The notes under the pieces are model-generated. The model made no database searches. It saw nothing but the letters and a program-made list of their open reading frames with translations, and was not told the DNA's origin. Shown in pieces: positions 52,695-61,631 of a stretch of 64,000 nucleotides of DNA; positions within the stretch are counted from its first letter, which is position 1; every line of letters begins with the position of its first letter. The position numbers and the translations under genes were made by a program. Source of the stretch: Hoylesella buccalis ATCC 35310 (GTDB taxonomy: Bacteria; Bacteroidota; Bacteroidia; Bacteroidales; Bacteroidaceae); the NCBI RefSeq assembly GCF_025151385.1, contig NZ_CP102287.1, positions 2,542,001-2,606,000 on the forward strand. Reading direction: 5' to 3'.

Positions 52695-53369
52695 ATGCGA
52701 AAAATCATCTTATTGCTTGTCTTGACCACCACTTTTGCCGTGGCTCAAGACAAGCAAAAACTTAGTAAAACGGCACAGTCGCTCGAGCGTCGGGGCTATG
52801 TCAACGTGCAACAACTCGACAAGACCATCCAGGTATCCTTGATGTATGCCCGCGCAGACAACTTCACTGGCGGCGTGTTGTACGACGATTTGCGCGAAGC
52901 CTACCTCCATCCGCGCGCAGCACAGGCACTGGTCAAGGCGCAAAAGCGGCTCAAGGAGTTGCGTCCGGATCTTCGATTGAAGGTTTATGACGCTGCCCGT
53001 CCCATGTCCATTCAGCAAAAAATGTGGGACAAGGTGAAGCATACCTCCAAATATTTCTATGTGTCCAATCCCGCACGCGGCGGTGGTTTGCACAACTATG
53101 GACTGGCTGTCGACCTCACGTTGTGTACCCTGAAGGGCGATACCCTTGACATGGGCACCAAAATAGACTATATGGGAGCTGCGGCTCACATTGACAACGA
53201 AGCCCAACTGGTGGCGCAGAAGCGCATCAGTGCGCAGGCTCGCAAGAACCGTCAGTTGCTTCGTGACGTGATGACCTACGCTGGTTTCAAACCCTTGCGT
53301 ACCGAATGGTGGCATTTCAACTTCCGCTCACGGGCACAGGCAAAGCGATATTATCAGGTAATCAAGTAG
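52695..53369 (+). CDS. Secreted M15D D-alanyl-D-alanine dipeptidase (VanX/DdpX-like)
   Basis: 224 residues with a signal peptide (cleavage near VAQ). Zinc motif GGLHNYGLAVDLTL (His and Asp of the SxHxxGxAxD type, with the serine changed to glycine) and TEWWHFNF (catalytic Glu and third ligand). RLKVYDAARPMSIQQKMWD provides the conserved arginine. The family cleaves D-Ala-D-Ala. As a chromosomal secreted copy without vanH/A partners it more likely recycles peptidoglycan dipeptide than confers glycopeptide resistance. Confidence 0.88.
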   Translation: MRKIILLLVLTTTFAVAQDKQKLSKTAQSLERRGYVNVQQLDKTIQVSLMYARADNFTGGVLYDDLREAYLHPRAAQALVKAQKRLKELRPDLRLKVYDAARPMSIQQKMWDKVKHTSKYFYVSNPARGGGLHNYGLAVDLTLCTLKGDTLDMGTKIDYMGAAAHIDNEAQLVAQKRISAQARKNRQLLRDVMTYAGFKPLRTEWWHFNFRSRAQAKRYYQVIK

Positions 53370-53408
53370 CCCACTGGCTACTTTTTTTATTTTATTTTCG
53401 ATGAAGAC

Positions 53409-54671
53409 ATGGGTATGATGAACGAGGTTACCGCAGCATTCATTCGCCGGCACGCCGAAGAAGACGTGCGACAGCTGGCTCTCAAGGGATGTCAACACCC
53501 GGACGTGGACATGCCTTTGGCCTTGCAACAGATTGCGGGGCGACAGACTGCCCGACAAAAACTGCCGTCCTGGGCAGTCATAGATGCGCTGTTGTACCCG
53601 CCACACCTGTCTATGGAGCAATGCTCTTCCGAGCAAACGGCGCGCTACAAGGCGCAGTTGGCCGCGCGGCTCTGTGCAGATTTCGGTCAAGAATCATGGT
53701 CAGAAGACCCGAAGAAAGCCCATCTGCCCCATGAACCAGAGCCATCTTTGGTCGATTTGACAGGCGGTTTTGGAGTTGATTTCTCCTTTATGGCCCGTCA
53801 ATTCGAGCGTTGTATCTACGTAGAACGGCAACAAGCGTTGTGCGAGATGGCTCAACACAATTTCTCCCTCTTAGGTTTGCAACAGGCAGAAGTGGTGTGT
53901 GCCGATGGGGTGGATTATCTACGGCGGATGAGCCACGCCACGGTAATCTACCTGGATCCTGCCCGTCGTGACCGACAGGGCGACAAAACGGTGGCCATCA
54001 GCGATTGTACACCTGATTTATTGAGCTTGAAAGAACAGCTCACGGATAAGAGTCTTTTTGTCATGGTGAAGCTCTCTCCGATGCTTGACTGGCACCAAGC
54101 CGTGGCTCAACTTGAGACTGATGAGGTGAAGATGTGCGAGATACATGTCCTGTCGGTGAGAAACGAGTGCAAAGAACTGCTCTTCGTCTTGAGCAAGCAA
54201 CGGCATAAACCGCTCACCCTCCATTGCGTAAACGACGACCAGGCTTTTGTTTGTTCGTCCGATGAGCCGTCTGACGTACCGCCTCCTTACGTCAGTCCGG
54301 AAGAAATGCGGCCGGGATTGTTTCTCTACGAGCCTCATGCGTCAATCATGAAAGCAGGCTGTTTCTCGGCCGTGAGTACCCAATTGGGCGTTCAGAAGAT
54401 AGCACCCAACTCGCACCTCTTTATCTCTGAGCATGACCTCCCGTTGTTTCCAGGGCGGAAGTTCCGTATCCAAGCCCTCTCATCGATGAACAAGAAAGAA
54501 CTGAGGTCAGTGCTTCGCGACGTGCGCCAGGCCAACATCACCACCCGCAACTTTCCCCTTTCCGTGGCCGAGTTGCGCAAACGGATCAAGCTGAAGGATG
54601 GGGGAGCGGTTTATGTTTTCGCTACCACGCAGGCAGATGGGCGGCATGTTCTGTTGATTTGCAGCAAGTAG
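53409..54671 (+). CDS. SAM-dependent methyltransferase with THUMP-like C-terminal domain
   Basis: 420 residues (ATG at 53409, or a codon three later). An N-terminal helical part (~1-110) comes first. A Rossmann methyltransferase core follows, with motif I LVDLTGGFGVDFSFMA, YVERQQALCEMA, ADGVDYL and a catalytic IYLDPARRDRQG loop. The C-terminal THUMP-like domain spans KIAPNSHLFISEHDLPLFPG through RTL-type RDVRQANITTRNFPLSVAELRKRIKL. The architecture suggests an RNA methyltransferase; the target is unknown. Confidence 0.85.
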   Translation: MGMMNEVTAAFIRRHAEEDVRQLALKGCQHPDVDMPLALQQIAGRQTARQKLPSWAVIDALLYPPHLSMEQCSSEQTARYKAQLAARLCADFGQESWSEDPKKAHLPHEPEPSLVDLTGGFGVDFSFMARQFERCIYVERQQALCEMAQHNFSLLGLQQAEVVCADGVDYLRRMSHATVIYLDPARRDRQGDKTVAISDCTPDLLSLKEQLTDKSLFVMVKLSPMLDWHQAVAQLETDEVKMCEIHVLSVRNECKELLFVLSKQRHKPLTLHCVNDDQAFVCSSDEPSDVPPPYVSPEEMRPGLFLYEPHASIMKAGCFSAVSTQLGVQKIAPNSHLFISEHDLPLFPGRKFRIQALSSMNKKELRSVLRDVRQANITTRNFPLSVAELRKRIKLKDGGAVYVFATTQADGRHVLLICSK

Positions 54672-54856
54672 AGGGCAATATATTCATCATCGGTTCATGC
54701 GTAAGACGGATAACAATCTCCTGTTTGATATGTGCCGCCGTTGGATGACGAGCTTGTTTGACATCGCCGTCATGGAAATGTATATTGTTGATAAACAGGT
54801 GTTTATACCGTTTTCTCGCTATTTGATAGAATACTCATAAACGCTTGTCTTCCAAA

Positions 54857-54944
54857 CTCAATGCTATTGCCCGGTAAACTCAATGACTTTGGCTGCTAAA
54901 CTCAATGACTTTGGATGCCAAACTCATTGCTATTGAAATCTTCA
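54857..54944 (+). repeat. 22-bp period array, four units
   Basis: CAATGCTATTG, CAATGACTTTGG, CAATGACTTTGG and CATTGCTATTG cores at 54859, 54881, 54903 and 54925, exactly 22 bases apart with AAACT before each core. The REP-like fragment CGTAGGGGCGTGATTC follows at 54947-54962. The remaining 54672-54850 spacer shows nothing recognised. Confidence 0.8.
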
Positions 54945-55012
54945 TCCGTAGGGGCGTGATTCTCACTGCTATGCTCGCACCCGGCAATCGGTAAAAAATG
55001 TAGGCGTTTTAT

Positions 55013-55043
55013 TTTGAAAATAGGCCAAATAAGCGTAACTTTG
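55013..55043 (+). promoter_or_regulatory. Promoter of the GNAT gene
   Basis: TTTG (55013-55016), 19 bases, TAACTTTG (55036-55043): full consensus. The ATG is at 55078, giving a leader of about 30 bases; an in-frame GTG at 55054 is too close to the start of transcription. Confidence 0.8.
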
Positions 55044-55077
55044 CAAGCCTATATTGCATACAATCTTATTAAAAAGA

Positions 55078-56226
55078 ATGCCATCTGTACAAATTAAGAA
55101 GGTCGAGTCGCTGCGCGATTTGAGAACGTTCGTTGACTTTCATTACGACCTTTACGAGGGAGACCCATACGATGTTCCGAATCTTTTCATGGACGATATG
55201 AACACCTTGCGTAAAGATAAGAACGCTGCATTTGAGTTTTGCGAGGCAGAATATTATATTGCATACAAACAAGGTAAAGTAGTAGGGCGCGTAGCAGCCA
55301 TCATTAACCATCGAGCCAATGAAAAATGGAAAACGAAGATCGTGCGGTTTGGCTGGATTGACTTCGTAGATGACCTGGACGTATCTCGCGCCTTGTTTGA
55401 TGAAGTGGCTGCCTATGGCCGCTCAAAAGGCATGACCGAGATGGTGGGTCCATTGGGTTTCACCGACATGGATCCTGAAGGAATGCTCACGTGGGGCTTT
55501 GACAAGCTCAGTACGATGATTACCATTTACAATTATCCTTACTACCCACAGCATATAGAGAAGTTGGGCGGATGGGAAGTTGACCAAAACTATGTGGAAT
55601 ATTTCTTTGACGTTCCTAAGGAAATTCCTGAGAAATATGCGAAGATAGCCGAGGTTGTAGAATCGCGTTACAACCTGCACATCAAGAAACTGACTCGAAG
55701 GGAAGTGAAAAAGACCGATTATGGACGAAAGGTTTTTGACATCATCAACGAGACGTACAAAGACCTTTATGGCTATTCTGAACTCAGTGAGAAGCAGATT
55801 GATCACTATGTGAACATGTATCTTCGCTTCGCCGATTTGAACATGATTACGCTCATTGAGGATTGGAATAAGGACAGGAAACTCATTGGCGTGGGCATTT
55901 CAATTCCATCCCTGTCGTATGCCTTGCAAAAATGCCGTAGAGGCCGCTTGCTCCCCTGGGGGTGGTGGCATCTGTTGCGGGCCATCAAGTTTCAAAAGAC
56001 AGGAGGTGGGGGCGACTTGCTCTTGATGGGTGTGCTGCCCGAGTATCGCTCCAAGGGTGCCAATGCCTTGTTGTTCACCGACTTGATACCTGTGTTTAAC
56101 AAGTATGGATTCACTTGGGCCGAGAGTCAAGTGGAGCTGGAAACCAATGAGGGCGTGCAAAGTCAATGGGGACCGCTGAAGCCTACGAATCATAAGCGTC
56201 GCAGCTGTTTCAAGAAGAAGATTTAA
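55078..56226 (+). CDS. GNAT-family N-acetyltransferase-like protein
   Basis: 382 residues from the ATG at 55078. VGRVAAIINHRANEKW and the VGPLGFTDMDPEGML region form the N-terminal acyltransferase-like part. LLLMGVLPEYRSKGANALLF is a GNAT motif A-like acetyl-CoA loop, followed by AESQVELETNEGVQSQW. The protein therefore seems to hold two GNAT-type lobes. The acceptor is unknown. It stands alone behind a strong promoter. Confidence 0.78.
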   Translation: MPSVQIKKVESLRDLRTFVDFHYDLYEGDPYDVPNLFMDDMNTLRKDKNAAFEFCEAEYYIAYKQGKVVGRVAAIINHRANEKWKTKIVRFGWIDFVDDLDVSRALFDEVAAYGRSKGMTEMVGPLGFTDMDPEGMLTWGFDKLSTMITIYNYPYYPQHIEKLGGWEVDQNYVEYFFDVPKEIPEKYAKIAEVVESRYNLHIKKLTRREVKKTDYGRKVFDIINETYKDLYGYSELSEKQIDHYVNMYLRFADLNMITLIEDWNKDRKLIGVGISIPSLSYALQKCRRGRLLPWGWWHLLRAIKFQKTGGGGDLLLMGVLPEYRSKGANALLFTDLIPVFNKYGFTWAESQVELETNEGVQSQWGPLKPTNHKRRSCFKKKI

Positions 56227-56373
56227 TTCTTGCCCACAGTCGTATCGGGTAAGTAGATTCTTTTTGGGGTTTTAAACGCTCTTTCGTGCGTGACGATGGT
56301 ATGTAGGGTGTGCTGATTTGGTAGAAACCATCCCCTACGGAACTGCTGAAAACGAATAACAACCAAAAAACCG

Positions 56374-58386
56374 ATGACTGATAAAAACAAGCAAGAATTA
56401 CAATCGACGAATCATAACAATACCGCTTCTGCTCCGGTTGGGGCAGAAGAAACCGTTTCTTATACAGATGACAACATCCGGCACCTGTCGGATATGGAGC
56501 ATGTGCGTACCCGTCCGGGCATGTACATCGGCCGATTGGGCGATGGTAACTTACCAGAGGATGGCATCTATGTGCTGTTGAAGGAAGTGATTGACAATTC
56601 CATCGACGAGTTTAAGATGAAGTCGGGCGACCGAATTGAGATTGACGTGGAAGACAACCTGCGCGTCAGCGTGCGCGACTACGGTCGTGGTATTCCGCAA
56701 GGTAAACTGGTAGAGGCCGTGAGCATGCTGAATACGGGTGGAAAATACGACTCGAAAGCGTTTAAGAAGAGTGTGGGATTGAACGGTGTGGGTCTCAAAG
56801 CCGTGAATGCTTTGAGTGCACATTTTGAGGTGAAGTCGTACCGGGAGGGGAAAGTTCGTTCCATCACGTTTGAAAAAGGTGAGCTCAAGACCGATCAGAC
56901 CGATAAAACGAAGGATGAAACGGGTACCTATGTGTATTTTGAACCCGACAACACGCTGTTCAAGAACTACTCGTTCCACGATGATATCGTGGAAACCATG
57001 CTGCGCAACTATACCTATCTGAATGCCGGACTCACCATCATGTACAACGGGCGGCGCATCAAAAGCCGTAACGGATTGGAGGACTTGCTTAACGACAACA
57101 TGACAACGGACGGATTGTACCCCATTGTCCATGTGGTTGGCGATGACATCGAGATTGCTTTCACGCATACCAATCAGTACGGAGAAGAATACCACTCGTT
57201 TGTCAACGGACAACATACCACACAGGGAGGCACGCATCAGAGTGCTTTCAAGGAGCATATCGCCAAGACTATCAAAGAGTTTTACGATAAAAACTACGAG
57301 TACACTGACATTCGAAACGGCCTTGTGGCGGCCGTAGCCATCAACGTGGAAGAACCTGTTTTCGAGAGTCAGACCAAGATTAAACTGGGGTCGACGCTTA
57401 TGGCACCAGGTGGTGAGACCATCAATAAGTACGTGGGCGATTTCATCAAGCGTGAGGTGGATAACTACCTGCACATTCACAAGGAAGATTGCGCGGACGT
57501 GCTGGAGGCTAAAATCAAGGCCAGCGAGCACGAACGCAAAGCTATGGCGGGGGTAACTAAGCTCGCCAGAGAGCGTGCCAAGAAGGCCAACCTGCACAAT
57601 AAGAAGTTGCGTGACTGCCGAATTCATTTCAGTGATGAGAAAAATGACCGCAAAGAGGAGAGCTGTATCTTTATTACCGAGGGCGATTCGGCCAGCGGCA
57701 GTATCACCAAGAGCAGGGATGTGAACACGCAAGCGGTGTTCTCGTTGCGGGGAAAACCACTCAATTCGTATGGATTGACCAAGAAAGTGGTGTACGAAAA
57801 CGAAGAGTTCAACCTCTTGCAGGCGGCTCTCGACATAGAAGATGGCTTGGACACGCTGCGCTACAACAAGGTGATTGTCGCCACAGATGCCGATGTCGAT
57901 GGCATGCACATCCGTCTGTTGATTATCACTTTCTTTCTACAGTTCTTCCCCGAACTTATCAAGAAAGGGCATGTGTATGTGCTGCAGACACCTCTTTTCC
58001 GCGTGCGTAACCGCAGAACGAAGATTAAAAACAAGCAAGTGATAGCGGATGCGGACGCAAGTCGTGACAAAAAAGAGCGAAAGAGCGATTTCATCACCCG
58101 CTACTGTTATAGTGATGAAGAGCGACAAGAGGCGATTAAGGATCTTGGACCCGAGCCTGAAATCACCCGATTCAAAGGATTGGGAGAGATATCTCCTGAC
58201 GAATTCGTCCATTTCATCGGGCCTGACATGCGATTGGAACAGGTGACACTGCACAAAAACGACCAAGTACAAAAACTTTTGGAGTATTACATGGGCAAGA
58301 ATACCATGGAACGACAAAACTTTATCATTGATAATTTGGTAGTCGAGGAAGACCTTCCGGAAGACGAACTCAAACTAATTGACTGA
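56374..58386 (+). CDS. parE: DNA topoisomerase IV subunit B (type IIA, GyrB-like)
   Basis: 670 residues. GHKL ATPase motifs [25 protein letters not shown] and [15 protein letters not shown] come first. A transducer domain and then the TOPRIM domain ([12 protein letters not shown] and [15 protein letters not shown], with Glu and the DxD metal triad) follow. [10 protein letters not shown] and the C-terminal end are typical. With ParC it decatenates chromosomes; GyrB is larger and usually near dnaA/dnaN, so ParE is favoured. A small N-terminal extension (~30 polar residues) is present. Confidence 0.92.
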   Translation: MTDKNKQELQSTNHNNTASAPVGAEETVSYTDDNIRHLSDMEHVRTRPGMYIGRLGDGNLPEDGIYVLLKEVIDNSIDEFKMKSGDRIEIDVEDNLRVSVRDYGRGIPQGKLVEAVSMLNTGGKYDSKAFKKSVGLNGVGLKAVNALSAHFEVKSYREGKVRSITFEKGELKTDQTDKTKDETGTYVYFEPDNTLFKNYSFHDDIVETMLRNYTYLNAGLTIMYNGRRIKSRNGLEDLLNDNMTTDGLYPIVHVVGDDIEIAFTHTNQYGEEYHSFVNGQHTTQGGTHQSAFKEHIAKTIKEFYDKNYEYTDIRNGLVAAVAINVEEPVFESQTKIKLGSTLMAPGGETINKYVGDFIKREVDNYLHIHKEDCADVLEAKIKASEHERKAMAGVTKLARERAKKANLHNKKLRDCRIHFSDEKNDRKEESCIFITEGDSASGSITKSRDVNTQAVFSLRGKPLNSYGLTKKVVYENEEFNLLQAALDIEDGLDTLRYNKVIVATDADVDGMHIRLLIITFFLQFFPELIKKGHVYVLQTPLFRVRNRRTKIKNKQVIADADASRDKKERKSDFITRYCYSDEERQEAIKDLGPEPEITRFKGLGEISPDEFVHFIGPDMRLEQVTLHKNDQVQKLLEYYMGKNTMERQNFIIDNLVVEEDLPEDELKLID

Positions 58387-58456
58387 CAATCTTTGTCATT
58401 TAGAAGGAGAATCGATGTCTTTAGGGTGATTAATTCTTTTATTTAAAATCAAACAA

Positions 58457-60028
58457 ATGAGACGACTCGTTGCTTTATGTTGGGCACTATTGATATTTTA
58501 TTCAGTATCCGCTCAAATCAATATCAATTTCGGGAAAGAATCACCACTTCGCAAGTTGCAAATTGCGGAGATGGCTATCAACAATCTTTATGTTGATACG
58601 GTGAAAGAAGACAAACTGGTTGAAGATGCCATTCGTGGCATGTTGGAGAAGTTAGACCCGCATTCTTCGTATACAACGGCGAAAGAAACCAAGGCCATGA
58701 CTGAATCTTTGCAGGGATCTTTTGAAGGTATTGGCATTCAATTCAACATGATGCAAGACACACTCATGGTCATTCAGACCATTACCAATGGTCCGTCGGA
58801 GAAGGTGGGCATATTGGCTGGCGACCGAATCGTGAGTGTTAACGACAGCAGCATTGCGGGTGTCAAGATGGCACGCGAAGAGATTATGCGGCGGTTGCGT
58901 GGAAAGAAAGGAACAAAAGTGAAGTTGGGCATCCTTCGTAAGGGCATTGGGGAGCGGCTTTACTTTACCGTAGTGCGCGATAAGATACCTGTTAAAACGG
59001 TTGATGCCAGTTACATGCTCCGTCCTCAATTAGGCTATGTGCGCATAGGAAGCTTTGGTGCGACCACTTATGATGAGTTTATGGCCTGTATCACCGCACT
59101 GAAAAAGCAGGGAATGCGTGATCTTGTCTTGGATTTGCAGGACAATGGAGGCGGGTATTTGCAAGCTGCGGTGAAGATAGCCAATGAGTTTTTGCAGCGC
59201 AACGACTTGATAGTTTATACCAAAGGACGACGCGCAGAGCGTATGGAATATAAGGCACACGGTAACGGTAGTTTGCTTTCGGGCAAGGTGATGGTGCTGG
59301 TGAATGAGTTTTCAGCATCCGCTGCCGAGATTGTAACAGGTGCCATCCAGGACCAAGACAGAGGACAAGTGGTTGGAAGGCGTTCGTTTGGGAAGGGGTT
59401 GGTGCAGCGTCCGATTGAATTTCCTGATGGAAGTATGATGCGACTCACCATCGCTCACTACTATACGCCATCAGGCCGTTGTATCCAGAAACCATATATT
59501 AAAGGTGATAACGAAAGCTATGCCCGTGAATTGGACACTCGTTTCAAGCATGGAGAACTGTATAGTGCTGACAGTATTCATTTCGCTGACTCATTGAAGT
59601 ATAAGACCTTGCGCCTCAAACGCACGGTATATGGTGGCGGAGGCATCATGCCTGATTACTTTGTTCCACTCGACACGACCAAATTCACACCATATCATCG
59701 GCAGTTGGCAGCCAAGGGAATCATCATTACAGAGAACCTCAAGTATGTTGATCAACACCGCAAACAGCTGCAAAAACAATATCCAACCTTCGCAAAGTTT
59801 GTGCGTGAGTTTGATGTTCCGCAGCAGTTGGTGGATGCAGTGATTCGCTCTGGTGAGAAAGAAAAGGTGAAACCGAAGGATAAGGAGGAATTACAAATGA
59901 CCTTACCCGCTGTGAAAAACCAACTAAAGGCATTGGTTGCACGCGACTTGTGGGACATGAACGAGTATTTCCAGATTATCAATGAGACCAATGACATTGT
60001 CCTCAAGGCCGTTGAATTGATGAATTAA
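58457..60028 (+). CDS. S41 C-terminal processing peptidase with PDZ domain
   Basis: 523 residues with a signal peptide (cleavage near SVSAQ). A PDZ domain at ~90-170 contains GIGIQFNMMQDTLMVIQ, GPSEKVGILAGDRIVSVND. The S41 catalytic core has DLQDNGGGYLQ, VLVNEFSASAAEIVTGA (Ser in 286-288) and GRRSFGKGLVQRP (Lys313), the Ser/Lys dyad of Ctp proteases. It trims or degrades periplasmic proteins. It follows parE by 70 bases on the same strand. Confidence 0.93.
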   Translation: MRRLVALCWALLIFYSVSAQININFGKESPLRKLQIAEMAINNLYVDTVKEDKLVEDAIRGMLEKLDPHSSYTTAKETKAMTESLQGSFEGIGIQFNMMQDTLMVIQTITNGPSEKVGILAGDRIVSVNDSSIAGVKMAREEIMRRLRGKKGTKVKLGILRKGIGERLYFTVVRDKIPVKTVDASYMLRPQLGYVRIGSFGATTYDEFMACITALKKQGMRDLVLDLQDNGGGYLQAAVKIANEFLQRNDLIVYTKGRRAERMEYKAHGNGSLLSGKVMVLVNEFSASAAEIVTGAIQDQDRGQVVGRRSFGKGLVQRPIEFPDGSMMRLTIAHYYTPSGRCIQKPYIKGDNESYARELDTRFKHGELYSADSIHFADSLKYKTLRLKRTVYGGGGIMPDYFVPLDTTKFTPYHRQLAAKGIIITENLKYVDQHRKQLQKQYPTFAKFVREFDVPQQLVDAVIRSGEKEKVKPKDKEELQMTLPAVKNQLKALVARDLWDMNEYFQIINETNDIVLKAVELMN

Positions 60029-60214
60029 GGCGAACACAGGACAGGACATAAAAAGCCTTGTGTAACCTTCTTAATCGCATGCGTCTTATTCTTTGCTACC
60101 ACTAATAGTAGCATTGCGAGTACACGCTCATGACGCTAACTGGCATTGATGCTATCGCCAGCATTGAATATTCATGGACTTTATGGGGGAATGACGCCGG
60201 TTTGAGGACGATAC

Positions 60215-61507
60215 TTAGCATCGTTGTTTGCTGGTCATGATACTTAGAACCATCTCATCAGTCGTACCCATGGCATCCTTGCCAATGCTGGTGAGGTTGC
60301 GTATCGAGCGATCCACGTCCTCATCGATGATGCCTTCTGCCGATGTTACATGCTTGTTTTCCATCGATAGCAAGGCCGAAAGCACCGCTGTGCTGACACC
60401 TGAACTGATTTTCAGTGAGCAACTGGGCTTGGCTCCGTCGCAAATCATGCCGGTAAGGTTGGCAATCATGTTCTTGATAGCATGACAGATGTGCGCATAG
60501 TCGCCGCCCATGAGGTAGGTGATGCCGCAGCTTGAGCCGATACTGGCCACCACACAGCCGCACAGAGCCGACAGTTTGCCCAGGCTCTGCTTGATGTAAA
60601 TGGCCGATAGATGGCTGAGTGTCAGGGCACGGATAAGCTCTTCTTCCGTATTCTCGTTTTCCATGGCGTACACTACCACTGGGTTCGTGGCGCAGATACC
60701 TTGGTTTCCCGACCCGCTATTGCTCATCACCGGTATCATGGCCCCACCCATTCGGGCGTCGCAGGCCAATGCTGTCTTGGCGATGATGTGCGAGTAGATG
60801 CTGTTACCGAATATCCCTCGACTCAATGGGCGATCCATTGTCTTGCCCAAGCAGTGTCCGTAGTTGCCTTTCAGCGACTGCTCGGCAGCATTCATGTTAT
60901 ACTCTTTGGTTTTCAGCATGAACCCGATTTCGTCAATGGGGGTGGTGGTGGCGAAGTCGTAGACCATCCGGAAGGAAAGTTGTATGCCGTTCTCCTCCGG
61001 TTCATCTTGCTTCCTCAGGCCTTTGTCAAGTAGGATTTCCCCGTTTTTGCATAGGTGTACAAAGTTGGTATGCGCGCCTGCGATGATGGCTTTTGCCGTT
61101 TGATCGTTTGCCTGGCATGTTACCTCAATGTACAGTTTCTCGGTAATTCCCTGTTTGAGTTGGATGTCTATGCGTTTTTCCTCTATGTATTTCTTCGCTT
61201 CTTCCAACGTCTCGGGTGTAAGATCCTTGATTACTTCCAGCTGATATTCACTCTTTCCTACAATGCTGCCCAAGGCAATGGCGATGGGTAGTCCAATCAT
61301 TCCGGTGCCTGGAATGCCCACACCCATGGCGTTTTTCAGGATGTTGGCACTCAGTAGGGCGGTTATTTTCTCGGGTCGACAGCCCAACAACTCCGTCGCT
61401 TTGGCCGTACATAGTGCCACGGCCATGGGCTCTGTGCATCCTACGGCAGGTACTACTTCCTGGTGGATGAGCTGGATGATTTGTTTTCGGATATGTTCTT
61501 CAAGCAT
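60215..61507 (-). CDS. L-cysteine desulfidase-like protein (serine dehydratase alpha-like, YhaM/UPF0597)
   Basis: 430 residues. VPAVGCTEPMAVALCTA is the N-terminal signature, GVGIPGTGMIGLPIAIALG and SGSGNQGICATNPVVVYA the core. The C-terminal cysteines (LCGCVVASIGSSCG; ICDGAKPSCSLKISSG), with the N-terminal one, can bind an Fe-S cluster as in the serine dehydratase/UPF0597 family. Family members release sulfide, ammonia and pyruvate from cysteine. No regulator gene is adjacent, and the gene is convergent with the S41 peptidase gene. Confidence 0.88.
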   Translation of the reverse strand: MLEEHIRKQIIQLIHQEVVPAVGCTEPMAVALCTAKATELLGCRPEKITALLSANILKNAMGVGIPGTGMIGLPIAIALGSIVGKSEYQLEVIKDLTPETLEEAKKYIEEKRIDIQLKQGITEKLYIEVTCQANDQTAKAIIAGAHTNFVHLCKNGEILLDKGLRKQDEPEENGIQLSFRMVYDFATTTPIDEIGFMLKTKEYNMNAAEQSLKGNYGHCLGKTMDRPLSRGIFGNSIYSHIIAKTALACDARMGGAMIPVMSNSGSGNQGICATNPVVVYAMENENTEEELIRALTLSHLSAIYIKQSLGKLSALCGCVVASIGSSCGITYLMGGDYAHICHAIKNMIANLTGMICDGAKPSCSLKISSGVSTAVLSALLSMENKHVTSAEGIIDEDVDRSIRNLTSIGKDAMGTTDEMVLSIMTSKQRC

Positions 61508-61631
61508 GGTTTTGTAGATTCAAATGGTTTTTATATCGTGGTTTGTTTGTATGCAAGATTGCCTTACCAGTGCAAAGCACGCTGCCTTGCCACGCAGCAC
61601 AATCTGTATTGCGTGGTAAGGGCGTGTAGAA

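Noticed and set aside
52695-53369. VanX-like dipeptidase as part of a glycopeptide-resistance cluster
   Set aside because: No vanH, ligase or two-component genes nearby; a signal peptide and neighbours indicate a periplasmic recycling enzyme.
56551-57909. 452-residue open frame antisense to parE
   Set aside because: Composition is typical of reverse-strand shadows (His/Val/Arg-rich); parE is unambiguous on the other strand.
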